A model generated the notes under the pieces. It did no database searches. It worked only from the letters and a program-made list of their open reading frames with translations, and was not told the DNA's origin. 34,794 nucleotides of DNA from an uncultured bacterium (GTDB lineage: Bacteria > Verrucomicrobiota > Lentisphaeria > Victivallales > UBA1829), in assembly GCA_900549415.1 (NCBI GenBank), contig URNX01000033.1:1-34794 (forward strand). Direction: 5' to 3'. A program made the translations under genes and the position numbers. Positions 6,826 through 14,835 of the stretch are shown piece after piece (positions within the stretch are counted from its first letter, which is position 1; every line of letters starts with the position of its first letter).

Positions 6826-9762
6826 ATGAAGATTTTTTTCAACCTGCTCTTGCTTGCCGCTTGCGGCATACTCGCGTCTGGAGAACCCAATGCCATTGTC
6901 AACGGCGATTTCAAACTCGGTCCCGCCGGATTCGGCGTCTGGAGACTGGTGCGTCCGGAGGTCAATCCGAAGTTTGAAAATAAACGTCTCTCCGTGGAAG
7001 ACGGACGGCTCGTCCTGCAGAATCCGCATGGGGAATACTTTCAGCTGCGGAGTGCGGAATTCAATCTTCCCGCGAATACGGACGTCCGTTTCAGCACGGC
7101 GTTTGAAGGTCCGGCCGGAGCTCTCACATTCAGTGTGATCCGGGTGAGTCCCGCCGGAAAATGGTTTGTGCACAACCGCACGGTCCGTTCGGACGGCAAG
7201 ACTCAGAAAGTGGAAATCCGCTTCAACACGAAATCGGAAAGCGGCGCATATCTGCTGGTTGTTCACTCTCCGGAGAAGAAGACGCCCGCCGGGACTTATC
7301 GTTTCTCGCCGTTCCGTCTTCATGCCGGCGGACAGAGCGGAGAAGTCAGCGCGGCGCTTGCGGTCGACAAAACTCTTTTCACACTCGGTGAAGAGAAAAA
7401 CGCGGGTATTCGGATTGCATTGAACAACGCATCGGAGCGGACACTTTCCGGGACACTGGATTTTTCCATCCGCGACTCGTTGGGAAAAGTTTTTTTCCGG
7501 AAGAAGCTTCCGCTGGAACTCGCTCCGGGGAATACGGTTCAAAATCTTCAGATTCCGCTGACGCGCAGCGGATTCTTTTCCGCGCAGGCGCTCTGGAACG
7601 GAGAAAAAATACCGGCATTGCGCTGTTTATTCTCGGTCATCGGGAAGTATCGGCGGGAAACATTTGCCGATCCCGCGAACGAGTTTGTCGTAGGCTTCAA
7701 CGGGGCGTTGTTCTATCAGACTCGCGGCGGTTCGGAAGGATTTACCCTTTACGACGGTCAGACGATGGACACCCGTTTCGAACAGCTTCAGAAAATGGGA
7801 TGCCGCGTGCTGCGCGACTGGGACAGCGGACGTCTCTGCATTGACTGGAGGCAGATGGAGCCGGAAGAAGGGAAATATGACTTCTTCTATTTCGACTTTG
7901 TGATAAACTCGGCGCGGCGTCACGGCATTCTCATCATGCCGGTTGTCGGGCGCATGTACGAGAACTGGCTCAAGGGGCAGCCGGAATTCCGTCCGGACTG
8001 GCTGAAACCGAAGTTGATTCAGAAACCGCTTCCGAAAGGGTGCAGTTCAAAATTTGTGGTCAAGGTTCCCCCGAAGGAAATTTGGGAACGCTATGTCGGA
8101 GCAATCGCGGAACATGCGGGAAAACGGGTTTCCGTTTATGAGATTATGAACGAACCGAACCTGAATATGAGTCCGGAGCTTTACGTGGAATACTTGGCTT
8201 ATGCTTCGAAGGTTCTCCGTGAAAAAGCGCCTCACGCAACGATTCTCGGAATCTGCGCGACCGGAGACCTGGGCGGAGATCAGGCGAAGTTCATGACTCC
8301 GTGCATCCAGCTCGGAGCACGGAAATATCTGGACGGAATCACATTCCACCCGTATGACGCTCGAATGCTCGGCTCTCCTGTTCCTGCCGACCGGCAGATC
8401 GCGGAAGTCAAATCCATTGCCGGCGACACACCGCTCTGGAATTCGGAAATTTACTATCTCTACGACTGGCCAAACGTTTATGACAGCGCCGGACAGAGCA
8501 AACCGAAGGCGTTTCATTATGTCCAGCGTTTCCTTGTCGATCTCGGCGAAGGCGTGAAACAGAGCTGGTCGCTTCATTCAACCGCTCTTTGGGCGGACGC
8601 CCTGCACGAGGAGTTCATAACGGCGTACCAGACGGCTCCGGTTCCGAACGACATCTTCGTCGCCGGCAATGCTCTTGCACGTTATTTCGAGGGAACCCGC
8701 CCCGTTTACAAGAACAAGATGACGAACGGAGCCGTGATTTACGGTTATGCCGGGAAAGACGGCGCACCGATAGCCGCAATCTGGAATTGGAGCGGACAGC
8801 GCGGTCTTCTGGCGGATTTGAGCGGCTTCAAAGCAATGGACATTTTCGGCAATCCCGTTGAAACGGGAAAGGCGATGACTCTGACAGAGAATCCCTTCTA
8901 TCTTCAGATCCCCGGTCTTTCGGCGGATGAGTTCGTCAAAAAACTGAAAAACATTGCGATTTCCCTGACTTCACCCTTCCTGATTTCAGACGTCGCGCGA
9001 GTCATTGGAAACAATGCGCATGTCAGATTGACCAGTGTCTCGGAACAGCCGGTTGAAGGCGAGGCGGGAATCCGTCTGCCGGGATATTCTTCCGGCCCCG
9101 TCGTTCCGTTCCGGATTCCGGCAAAAGGGGAAATCATCCTTGTTATTCCCCTCATTCCAGGAAAAGCTGACGCAAAACCAGAACTGCGCATTTTCTGCGG
9201 ATCCGCACTTCAGCGTTTCCAGATCCGGAAAGAGGAAAGCCCGGTCGTGCGACAGGGTGAAAAAATCTCGCTGGGAAAAGACGATTTCCGCGCGACCTTT
9301 CAGGTAAAGCGCACGGCGGACGAACTCCATCTCCGCGTGGACGTGACCGACGCCACCGACTCCGGCGCATCGCTCAACGGCAGAAATTTCTGGGAAGTCG
9401 ACGGACTGGAGCTTTTCTTCGACATGCTTCCGCTGGAGCTGAAACATCGCCATTCGGCGCGCTATCTCGATTCAACGTTCCGTGTGTTTGTCAATCCGCG
9501 CCTTCCGGAAGCGGAACAGCTGCACGCGTGGACGGAGAAAAGTCATCTGAAAAACCGGCGCATTTCACATCGTGCCGTTCCGACCAAAGACGGTTATCGG
9601 GTCGAGCTTGAAATTCCGCTCGGAGAATTCAAAAACGGGGAATTCATCGGATTCGGAATCAAGATCAACGACCGCACTGAGTCGGGAAAAGTGCGCACTC
9701 TCTTCTGGGGCGCAGGGGATTATATGCACAAAGACAGAATGTCATTCGGAATTGTCCGCTGA
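6826..9762 (+). CDS. Secreted clan GH-A glycoside hydrolase with C-terminal CBM9-like domain
   Basis: The 978-aa protein opens with a signal sequence. It has either a lipobox L-A-A-C at residue 13 or cleavage near A-S-G at 17-19. A beta-rich N-terminal module (about 20-165) and an immunoglobulin-like stretch (about 175-270) precede a TIM-barrel (about 285-690). I-M-N-E-P-N gives the acid/base E443, and P-L-W-N-S-E gives the nucleophile E541. Both are placed as in clan GH-A (GH5/GH39-like), with F-H-P-Y-D between them. Residues about 800-978 resemble a CBM9/DOMON-type carbohydrate-binding domain (F-W-E-V-D-G-L-E-L-F-F-D). GAGGAG precedes the ATG, 13 bases after the pilin-like gene. It probably cleaves a plant or host polysaccharide outside the cytoplasm. 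I cannot assign a CAZy family. Confidence 0.85.
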   Translation: MKIFFNLLLLAACGILASGEPNAIVNGDFKLGPAGFGVWRLVRPEVNPKFENKRLSVEDGRLVLQNPHGEYFQLRSAEFNLPANTDVRFSTAFEGPAGALTFSVIRVSPAGKWFVHNRTVRSDGKTQKVEIRFNTKSESGAYLLVVHSPEKKTPAGTYRFSPFRLHAGGQSGEVSAALAVDKTLFTLGEEKNAGIRIALNNASERTLSGTLDFSIRDSLGKVFFRKKLPLELAPGNTVQNLQIPLTRSGFFSAQALWNGEKIPALRCLFSVIGKYRRETFADPANEFVVGFNGALFYQTRGGSEGFTLYDGQTMDTRFEQLQKMGCRVLRDWDSGRLCIDWRQMEPEEGKYDFFYFDFVINSARRHGILIMPVVGRMYENWLKGQPEFRPDWLKPKLIQKPLPKGCSSKFVVKVPPKEIWERYVGAIAEHAGKRVSVYEIMNEPNLNMSPELYVEYLAYASKVLREKAPHATILGICATGDLGGDQAKFMTPCIQLGARKYLDGITFHPYDARMLGSPVPADRQIAEVKSIAGDTPLWNSEIYYLYDWPNVYDSAGQSKPKAFHYVQRFLVDLGEGVKQSWSLHSTALWADALHEEFITAYQTAPVPNDIFVAGNALARYFEGTRPVYKNKMTNGAVIYGYAGKDGAPIAAIWNWSGQRGLLADLSGFKAMDIFGNPVETGKAMTLTENPFYLQIPGLSADEFVKKLKNIAISLTSPFLISDVARVIGNNAHVRLTSVSEQPVEGEAGIRLPGYSSGPVVPFRIPAKGEIILVIPLIPGKADAKPELRIFCGSALQRFQIRKEESPVVRQGEKISLGKDDFRATFQVKRTADELHLRVDVTDATDSGASLNGRNFWEVDGLELFFDMLPLELKHRHSARYLDSTFRVFVNPRLPEAEQLHAWTEKSHLKNRRISHRAVPTKDGYRVELEIPLGEFKNGEFIGFGIKINDRTESGKVRTLFWGAGDYMHKDRMSFGIVR

Positions 9763-9814
9763 TTTCTGTCTTCGGAAAGATTGAACGGAAAACAAACACG
9801 AAAGGTTCTGCATC

Positions 9815-11350
9815 ATGATTTCAGAGGCGGAGTATCGGAAAAAAGTTCTGGCTTGCTGGTATGGAAAGAATATCGGCGGAACGCTCGGCGGCCCTTACGA
9901 GGGATTTCCCGTCGTCAACCATCTCACCTTCTACGATCCCGTGCCGACAGGTTCGATGCCCAATGACGATCTGGAGCTTCAGGCGATGTATGCCGCGGCG
10001 CTGGACCGGATGGAGAAGCCGTGCGTCAGCCGCGAAGCCCTGGCGGACATCTGGTCGAAACACATGAAGTTCATGTGCGACGAGTACGCCGTTGCCGTCC
10101 GCAATCTGGAAATGGGGCTGCGTCCGCCGTGGACCGGACGCTTCGACAACCATTTCACCTGCGGAATGGGCGCGGCGATCCGCAGTGAACTGTGGGCGTG
10201 TCTCGCACCCGGGAATCCCGGATTGGCGGCAAAGTTCGCGTATGAAGACGCCTGCATCGACCATGACGGAGCCGGGGTCGACGCCGAAGTTTTCAACGCT
10301 GTCGTAGAGAGTCTCGCGTTTGTGGAGCCGGACGTCCGCAAACTGACAGAGGCCGGGCTGGAGTATCTCCCGGCGGATTCGACTCTGGCGGCGGGCATCC
10401 GCGAAGCCATTTCGCTTTGGGATGAAACGCACGACTGGCTCCACTGCCGCAACGTTCTGTTTGAAAAATACGCCTCGGAAGCGGTGACGGACGTCCGCAT
10501 CAATCTTCCCTTCACCGTTCTCGCTCTCCTTTCCGGAAACGGTGATTTCGGGAAAACGATCTGCGACGCGGTCAACTGCGGCATGGACACTGACTGCACC
10601 GGAGCGACCGCCGGAGCAATACTCGGCATTCTGAATCCGGACGGCATCCCCGAGGAGTGGATGAAGCCGGTCGGCAAAGAGCTCGTTGTCCGCACGTCAA
10701 TGATTCCCGGACTCGACTTCCCGCCGACCCTGGACGCGTTTACCGATCAGATTCTTTCCCTGAAAAAACGGATTCCGCAATCGGTTCCGGACAGTCCGGA
10801 GATCCAACCGGATTTCGAAAAGTACCGGATCCCGTATGAAGTCGCATTTCAGAAAAATCTGCGCTGGTTCTTTGTGAATCTTCCGGAGCTGAAGTGGCGG
10901 AAGATGAAGACGGATCCGATCAACGGTTCTCTTGAAGTCCCGCCGGAATACCGCGGAAACGGCGGACAGATTGTCCTGCGTTTTACTTTTGAACTCCCGA
11001 AGGACGGAGAATACTGGATCATGTTCAACAGTCCGAGTTCCAATCAGGTGTATCTGGATCCGGATGTGGAGCAGCTGCACGACGACCGTGACATGTTGTT
11101 CGGCAGACAGCGTCTGTTCATGGATCAGGAGCGCGCCGACGGCATGTTCGCGTGCTGCGGGCGTCCGGTCGTCTTCTCTCCGACATTGGGCGGAGCTCCG
11201 ATGAACCAGATCAAACGCTATCTTCAGTTGAAAGCGGGACGCCATACGCTGATCGCCGCCGTGGAACCGCTTTGTTTTGAATCAAAAATCCGCTGGGGGC
11301 TGTCGGTCGGTTTGCGCACCGATTTGCTGAACAGCATTATTTACAAATGA
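9815..11350 (+). CDS. ADP-ribosylglycohydrolase-fold protein with extra C-terminal beta domain
   Basis: The 511-aa protein has the ADP-ribosylglycohydrolase (DraG/ARH) N-terminus with C-W-Y-G-K-N-I-G-G-T-L-G-G and a metal-binding N50-D51-D52. The second metal motif G-M-D258-T-D260-C-T-G-A-T lies in the helix where ARH enzymes bind two Mg ions. The family removes ADP-ribose from proteins or nucleotides, but members are also common in polysaccharide-utilisation loci, where their job is unclear. Residues about 330-511 form an additional beta-rich domain not needed for ARH activity. It has no signal peptide. AAAGG precedes the ATG. It lies between a secreted glycosidase and a secreted beta-sandwich protein, suggesting action on a sugar derivative. 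Confidence 0.85.
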   Translation: MISEAEYRKKVLACWYGKNIGGTLGGPYEGFPVVNHLTFYDPVPTGSMPNDDLELQAMYAAALDRMEKPCVSREALADIWSKHMKFMCDEYAVAVRNLEMGLRPPWTGRFDNHFTCGMGAAIRSELWACLAPGNPGLAAKFAYEDACIDHDGAGVDAEVFNAVVESLAFVEPDVRKLTEAGLEYLPADSTLAAGIREAISLWDETHDWLHCRNVLFEKYASEAVTDVRINLPFTVLALLSGNGDFGKTICDAVNCGMDTDCTGATAGAILGILNPDGIPEEWMKPVGKELVVRTSMIPGLDFPPTLDAFTDQILSLKKRIPQSVPDSPEIQPDFEKYRIPYEVAFQKNLRWFFVNLPELKWRKMKTDPINGSLEVPPEYRGNGGQIVLRFTFELPKDGEYWIMFNSPSSNQVYLDPDVEQLHDDRDMLFGRQRLFMDQERADGMFACCGRPVVFSPTLGGAPMNQIKRYLQLKAGRHTLIAAVEPLCFESKIRWGLSVGLRTDLLNSIIYK

Positions 11351-11366
11351 ACAAAGGAGAAACAGA

Positions 11367-12287
11367 ATGAAGCTTTATACTCTGCTCGCAACCGCACTGC
11401 TCAGCGCACTGCCGCTCTGCGCAATGGACTGGAACCCCGTTTCCTCTGGAAAATGGAAGAAGCAAGACGGGGAAATGAGTTATGAAGGCGCGGAGTTCGC
11501 CCGTCTTTCCGCAAAAAAAACGATGGAGGAAAATACGTTTTACCGATTCAGCTGGCAGGGACGTTCCTCCGCCCCGGGCGCGGGGAAATGCCTCTTTCAG
11601 ATCGTCCGGGATAAAAAACTCGCTTTCCAGAAGGACTTGACCGTCGGACCGGAATGGCAGGAAAACTCCGCCTGGTTTTACAGCGGAGTCTCCGGCGATG
11701 CCATGGTTCATTTCACCGTTCCCGGCAAGACGGAGAGCAACTGGAATTTGCGCGACTTCAAAATTCAGAAATATACCCCGGACGAGATGGAACGACTCGT
11801 CTGGAACGACGGTTTCGAGGGAGGCTCCCTCCCGTTGAATTTTTATCTGAAATCCACGGCGGACGGCAATTCTCTCAAAGTCGCCCAGGACGATTCGTTC
11901 ATCAGCGGAACGCAAAGCCTCGTGTTTGAGGTCGGCGCTTCGACGCCGCGTCCGGACGGAATCCGGTCGCATTATATTCCGATTCTTCCGGGCAAGACCT
12001 ATTCGCTGACCTTCTGGGGAAAAAGCGTGCGGGAACTGGCGGTTCAGGCTGGAATTTCAATCTGGCCCTCTTCCGGAAGGCACACGGGAAAACACATCGC
12101 GCGGCTGCAGAAATTCGCGTTTGGTCCGGAGTGGAAAAAATACACCATGGAGTTCACTCTGCCGAATGATGTTTCAACATATCCGGATCTGAATGAGCGG
12201 TCCGGCCAGCTGATTTTCATGACGAGCGACTCCGGCGCAAGCGGAGCAATCTCTCTGGATGAAATCAGTCTGAAAGTCATCCGCTGA
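11367..12287 (+). CDS. Secreted carbohydrate-binding-like protein, function unknown
   Basis: The 306-aa protein has a clear signal peptide (K-L-Y-T-L-L-A-T-A-L-L-S-A-L-P-L-C-A, cleavage about residue 19) and no further membrane segment. The body reads as two consecutive beta-sandwich repeats (about 20-140 and 145-305). The second contains F-E-G-G...G-T-Q-S-L-V-F-E...Y-S-L-T-F-W-G-K-S, the style of CBM4/9-like domains (N-D-G-F-E-G, tryptophans, a terminal I-S-L-D-E-I-S-L-K-V). No catalytic motif is visible. AAGGAG precedes the ATG and it follows the ARH gene by 16 bases, ending the operon. A glycan-binding role is inferred. Confidence 0.75.
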   Translation: MKLYTLLATALLSALPLCAMDWNPVSSGKWKKQDGEMSYEGAEFARLSAKKTMEENTFYRFSWQGRSSAPGAGKCLFQIVRDKKLAFQKDLTVGPEWQENSAWFYSGVSGDAMVHFTVPGKTESNWNLRDFKIQKYTPDEMERLVWNDGFEGGSLPLNFYLKSTADGNSLKVAQDDSFISGTQSLVFEVGASTPRPDGIRSHYIPILPGKTYSLTFWGKSVRELAVQAGISIWPSSGRHTGKHIARLQKFAFGPEWKKYTMEFTLPNDVSTYPDLNERSGQLIFMTSDSGASGAISLDEISLKVIR

Positions 12288-12294
12288 TTGCGGA

Positions 12295-12343
12295 AGCGGC
12301 AACTTATGCAGTTTTGCATGAGTTGCCGCTGTTTTCTTTTTAT
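12295..12343 (+). terminator. Strong rho-independent terminator of the four-gene glycan operon
   Basis: Arms 12295-12310 and 12315-12330 pair over 16 bp with one G-T wobble around a GTTT loop, followed by a T-rich tail (GTTTTCTTTTT). It lies eight bases after the last stop. Confidence 0.93.
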
Positions 12344-12404
12344 ATGAACAGAATATTATCGCAAGTCTTTCGGAAAAAACATTTTGCAAATCGCGGTTCG
12401 ATTC

Positions 12405-12433
12405 TTGAAAAACATACGCAGAGAGTTTATATT
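12405..12433 (+). promoter_or_regulatory. Sigma70 promoter of the amino-acid ABC transporter
   Basis: TTGAAA (12405-12410) and TATATT (12428-12433) are separated by exactly 17 bases, 40 bases upstream of the lipoprotein start. Confidence 0.65.
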
Positions 12434-12473
12434 ATTACTCCTGAAAAATTTAACCAACGAAAGAGAGCAAAAA

Positions 12474-13262
12474 ATGCTGAAACGTCTTTTCGCCGTGCTG
12501 GTTGCCTGCATGGCTGCCGTCACACTGTTCTCCGCCTGTTCCGATGCGAACAGCGGAAAGAAAACTTTCACAGTCGGCTTCGACGCGGATTTTCCGCCGT
12601 ATGGCTACAAGGAAAACGGCGTCTACAAGGGCTTTGACCTTGATCTCGCCCGCGAAGTTGCAAAACGCAACGGCTGGGAAATCGTCCTCAAGGCGATTAA
12701 CTGGGATGCGAAAGACATGGAGCTGAACTCCGGCTCGATCGACTGCATCTGGAACGGCTTCACCATGAACGGCCGCGAAGATGCGTATGAGTGGAGTGAA
12801 CCCTATGTCGACAACAGCCAGGTTGTGCTCGTCCGCAAGGATTCCCCGATCCGCAAGCTTGCCGACCTCGCCGGCAAAACCGTTGCGGTTCAGACCGATA
12901 CACCGGTTCAGAAGGCTCTCATGAAGGGCGGCGCGAAAGAGGCGCTCGGCAAGACCTTCAAGGAGATGATCGTCACCCCGAACTACAACAATGCTGTTTC
13001 CGAGCTTGAACAGGGATCCGTCCAGGCGGTCGCCATGGATATCGGCGTTGCGCAGATGAAGATTCAGCAGAGCAACGGCAAATTCGTCATGCTCTCCGAA
13101 ACAGTTCTGACGGAAAAGTACGGAATCGGTTTCCGCAAGGGCAACAAGGAACTCCGCGATGCGGTCCAGAAGACCCTCAAGGAGATGGTTGCAGACGGAA
13201 CGGCCGCAAAGATTTCCGGTCAGTACTTCAAGGGACAGAACGTCCTGATTCTCAAACCGTAA
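12474..13262 (+). CDS. Amino-acid ABC transporter substrate-binding lipoprotein
   Basis: The 262-aa protein is a family 3 (polar amino acid) extracellular solute-binding protein. The N-terminus has a lipoprotein signal with lipobox F-S-A-C (C22). The SBP_bac_3 start F-T-V-G-F-D-A-D-F-P-P-Y-G-Y follows, then G-F-D-L-D-L-A and a late Y-G-I-G-F-R-K-G motif. I choose the ATG at 12474 because the signal peptide begins there. An open extension to 12384 would run through the promoter. The permease and ATPase genes follow at 13 and 9 bases. Likely ligands are polar amino acids such as glutamine, glutamate, arginine or cystine; sequence does not decide. Confidence 0.93.
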   Translation: MLKRLFAVLVACMAAVTLFSACSDANSGKKTFTVGFDADFPPYGYKENGVYKGFDLDLAREVAKRNGWEIVLKAINWDAKDMELNSGSIDCIWNGFTMNGREDAYEWSEPYVDNSQVVLVRKDSPIRKLADLAGKTVAVQTDTPVQKALMKGGAKEALGKTFKEMIVTPNYNNAVSELEQGSVQAVAMDIGVAQMKIQQSNGKFVMLSETVLTEKYGIGFRKGNKELRDAVQKTLKEMVADGTAAKISGQYFKGQNVLILKP

Positions 13263-13275
13263 GCGTGAAGCGGCG

Positions 13276-13926
13276 ATGAACTATCCGAACATGTTTGCCG
13301 AGCTCCTGAGCGGGCTTCTTGTGTCAGTGGAGATTTTTGTGCTGACACTTGTATTCGCCCTCCCGCTTGGACTTCTTGTCGCGCTCGGCAGGATGTCGAA
13401 GTTCGGCATCGTCCGCAATGTGTTCCGCGTATACATTTCTGTTATGCGCGGAACTCCGCTTATGCTTCAGCTTCTGGTCTGTTTTTTCGGACCGTATTAC
13501 TTTTTCCACATTTCCCTGCCGAGCGGCTACCGCTTTATTGCGGTGATCATTGCATTTTCGCTGAATTACGCCGCCTATTTCGCGGAAATTTACCGCGGCG
13601 GAATTGAATCGATGGCGGTCGGACAGTATGAAGCCGCGCGCGTGCTCGGTTATTCCGCGCCGCAGACGTTCTTCAAGATCATTCTGCCGCAGGTGATCAA
13701 GCGGATCATTCCGCCGGTGACGAACGAGGTGATCACGCTTGTGAAAGATACGTCGCTCGCCTTTTCGCTTTCGGTTTTGGAAATGTTCACGATTGCCAAA
13801 CAGATTTCCAGTGCGCATACGACAATGGTTCCGTTTGTCGTTGCCGGCGTATTCTATTACATTTTCAATTTCGTTGTTGCCGCCGGAATGGGGCTGCTCG
13901 AAAAACGGCTCAACTATTACCGGTGA
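13276..13926 (+). CDS. Amino-acid ABC transporter permease (HisM/GlnP type)
   Basis: The 216-aa integral membrane protein has about five hydrophobic segments. The EAA loop reads E-A-A-R-V-L-G-Y-S...F-F-K-I-I-L-P-Q, the contact site for the ATPase. R-G-T-P-L-M-L-Q-L, just after the first segments, is a hallmark of polar amino-acid permeases, as is V-K-D-T-S-L-A-F. The SD is weak (GTGAAGCGG), suggesting coupling to the upstream gene. Only one permease is present, so it would work as a homodimer with the downstream ATPase. Confidence 0.94.
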   Translation: MNYPNMFAELLSGLLVSVEIFVLTLVFALPLGLLVALGRMSKFGIVRNVFRVYISVMRGTPLMLQLLVCFFGPYYFFHISLPSGYRFIAVIIAFSLNYAAYFAEIYRGGIESMAVGQYEAARVLGYSAPQTFFKIILPQVIKRIIPPVTNEVITLVKDTSLAFSLSVLEMFTIAKQISSAHTTMVPFVVAGVFYYIFNFVVAAGMGLLEKRLNYYR

Positions 13927-13935
13927 GGTGAAATT

Positions 13936-14691
13936 ATGGATATTCTCAACATCTCGCATCTTTCCAAGAGTTTCGGGTCGCTGAATGTCCTGCGGGATAT
14001 TTCATTTTCGGTCCGGAAAGGGGAGGTTGTTTCGATCATCGGTCCTTCCGGTTCGGGTAAATCGACTTTGCTCCGCTGTGCGACCATGCTTGAAACGGCG
14101 GATTCCGGAACAATTTCATACGAAAATCTCTGTATTCTCAGCAATGGAATGTATGCAGGAAAATCCGTTTTGAAACAGGCGCGGAACCGCTTCGGACTCG
14201 TCTTCCAGAGCTTCAATCTTTTCCCGCATTATTCGGTTTTGAAAAACATTATTGACGCTCCGGTTTGTGTGCAGAAACGCAACAAGGCGGATGTGATCGC
14301 CGAAGCAAAACTGCTGCTGCGCAAAATCGGGCTTGAGGGACGCGAAGACGCGTATCCGTATCAGCTTTCCGGCGGACAGCAGCAGCGCGTCGCGATTGTC
14401 CGCGCCCTTGCGATGAATCCGGATATTCTTTTCTTCGACGAACCGACTTCCGCGCTTGATCCGGAGCTTACCGCGGAGATTCTGAAGGTGATCCGCCAGC
14501 TCGCCGAAGAGCACATGACCATGGTGATTGTGACTCACGAAATCAATTTTGCCCGCAATGTATCCGACCGTATTGTTTTCATGGCGGACGGCGTCATCGT
14601 GGAGCAGGGGCGCGCGGATCAGCTGATCGACAATCCGCAGAATGAACGCACCCGCTCCTTCCTCGCCAACATCGGCAAGGGACGCGACTGA
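13936..14691 (+). CDS. Amino-acid ABC transporter ATP-binding protein (GlnQ/HisP type)
   Basis: The 251-aa ATPase has a Walker A at G36-P-S-G-S-G-K-S-T44, a Q-loop (F-Q-S-F-N-L-F-P), signature L-S-G-G-Q at 144-148, and Walker B I-L-F-F-D168-E169. The switch histidine lies in V-T-H-E. F-N-L-F-P-H and the overall length are typical of polar amino-acid importers. GAGGTG precedes the ATG. It is the last gene of a three-gene import operon. Confidence 0.95.
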   Translation: MDILNISHLSKSFGSLNVLRDISFSVRKGEVVSIIGPSGSGKSTLLRCATMLETADSGTISYENLCILSNGMYAGKSVLKQARNRFGLVFQSFNLFPHYSVLKNIIDAPVCVQKRNKADVIAEAKLLLRKIGLEGREDAYPYQLSGGQQQRVAIVRALAMNPDILFFDEPTSALDPELTAEILKVIRQLAEEHMTMVIVTHEINFARNVSDRIVFMADGVIVEQGRADQLIDNPQNERTRSFLANIGKGRD

Positions 14692-14799
14692 AGTTCTTAT
14701 TCGTGAAACAGTCGCCTGACGATGTTTCCCCGCGCGTCACAAAAACATTCTGAGTCTCATCCTGTTGCGTTCATCGTCTGATTTTTCGGAGCTGACAAC

Positions 14800-14825
14800 G
14801 CGGCACGGCCGTGTTGCCGTGCCGC
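14800..14825. terminator. Hairpin between convergent ABC operon and glycosidase gene
   Basis: A perfect 9-bp GC-rich stem (14800-14808 with 14817-14825) around an eight-base loop sits between two converging genes. Neither strand shows a clean T run after it, so a bidirectional transcription barrier is likely but a classical terminator is not proven. A smaller 6-bp pairing (GCGACT/AGTCGC) surrounds the ABC stop region. Confidence 0.5.
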
Positions 14826-14835
14826 GGACGCCGCT

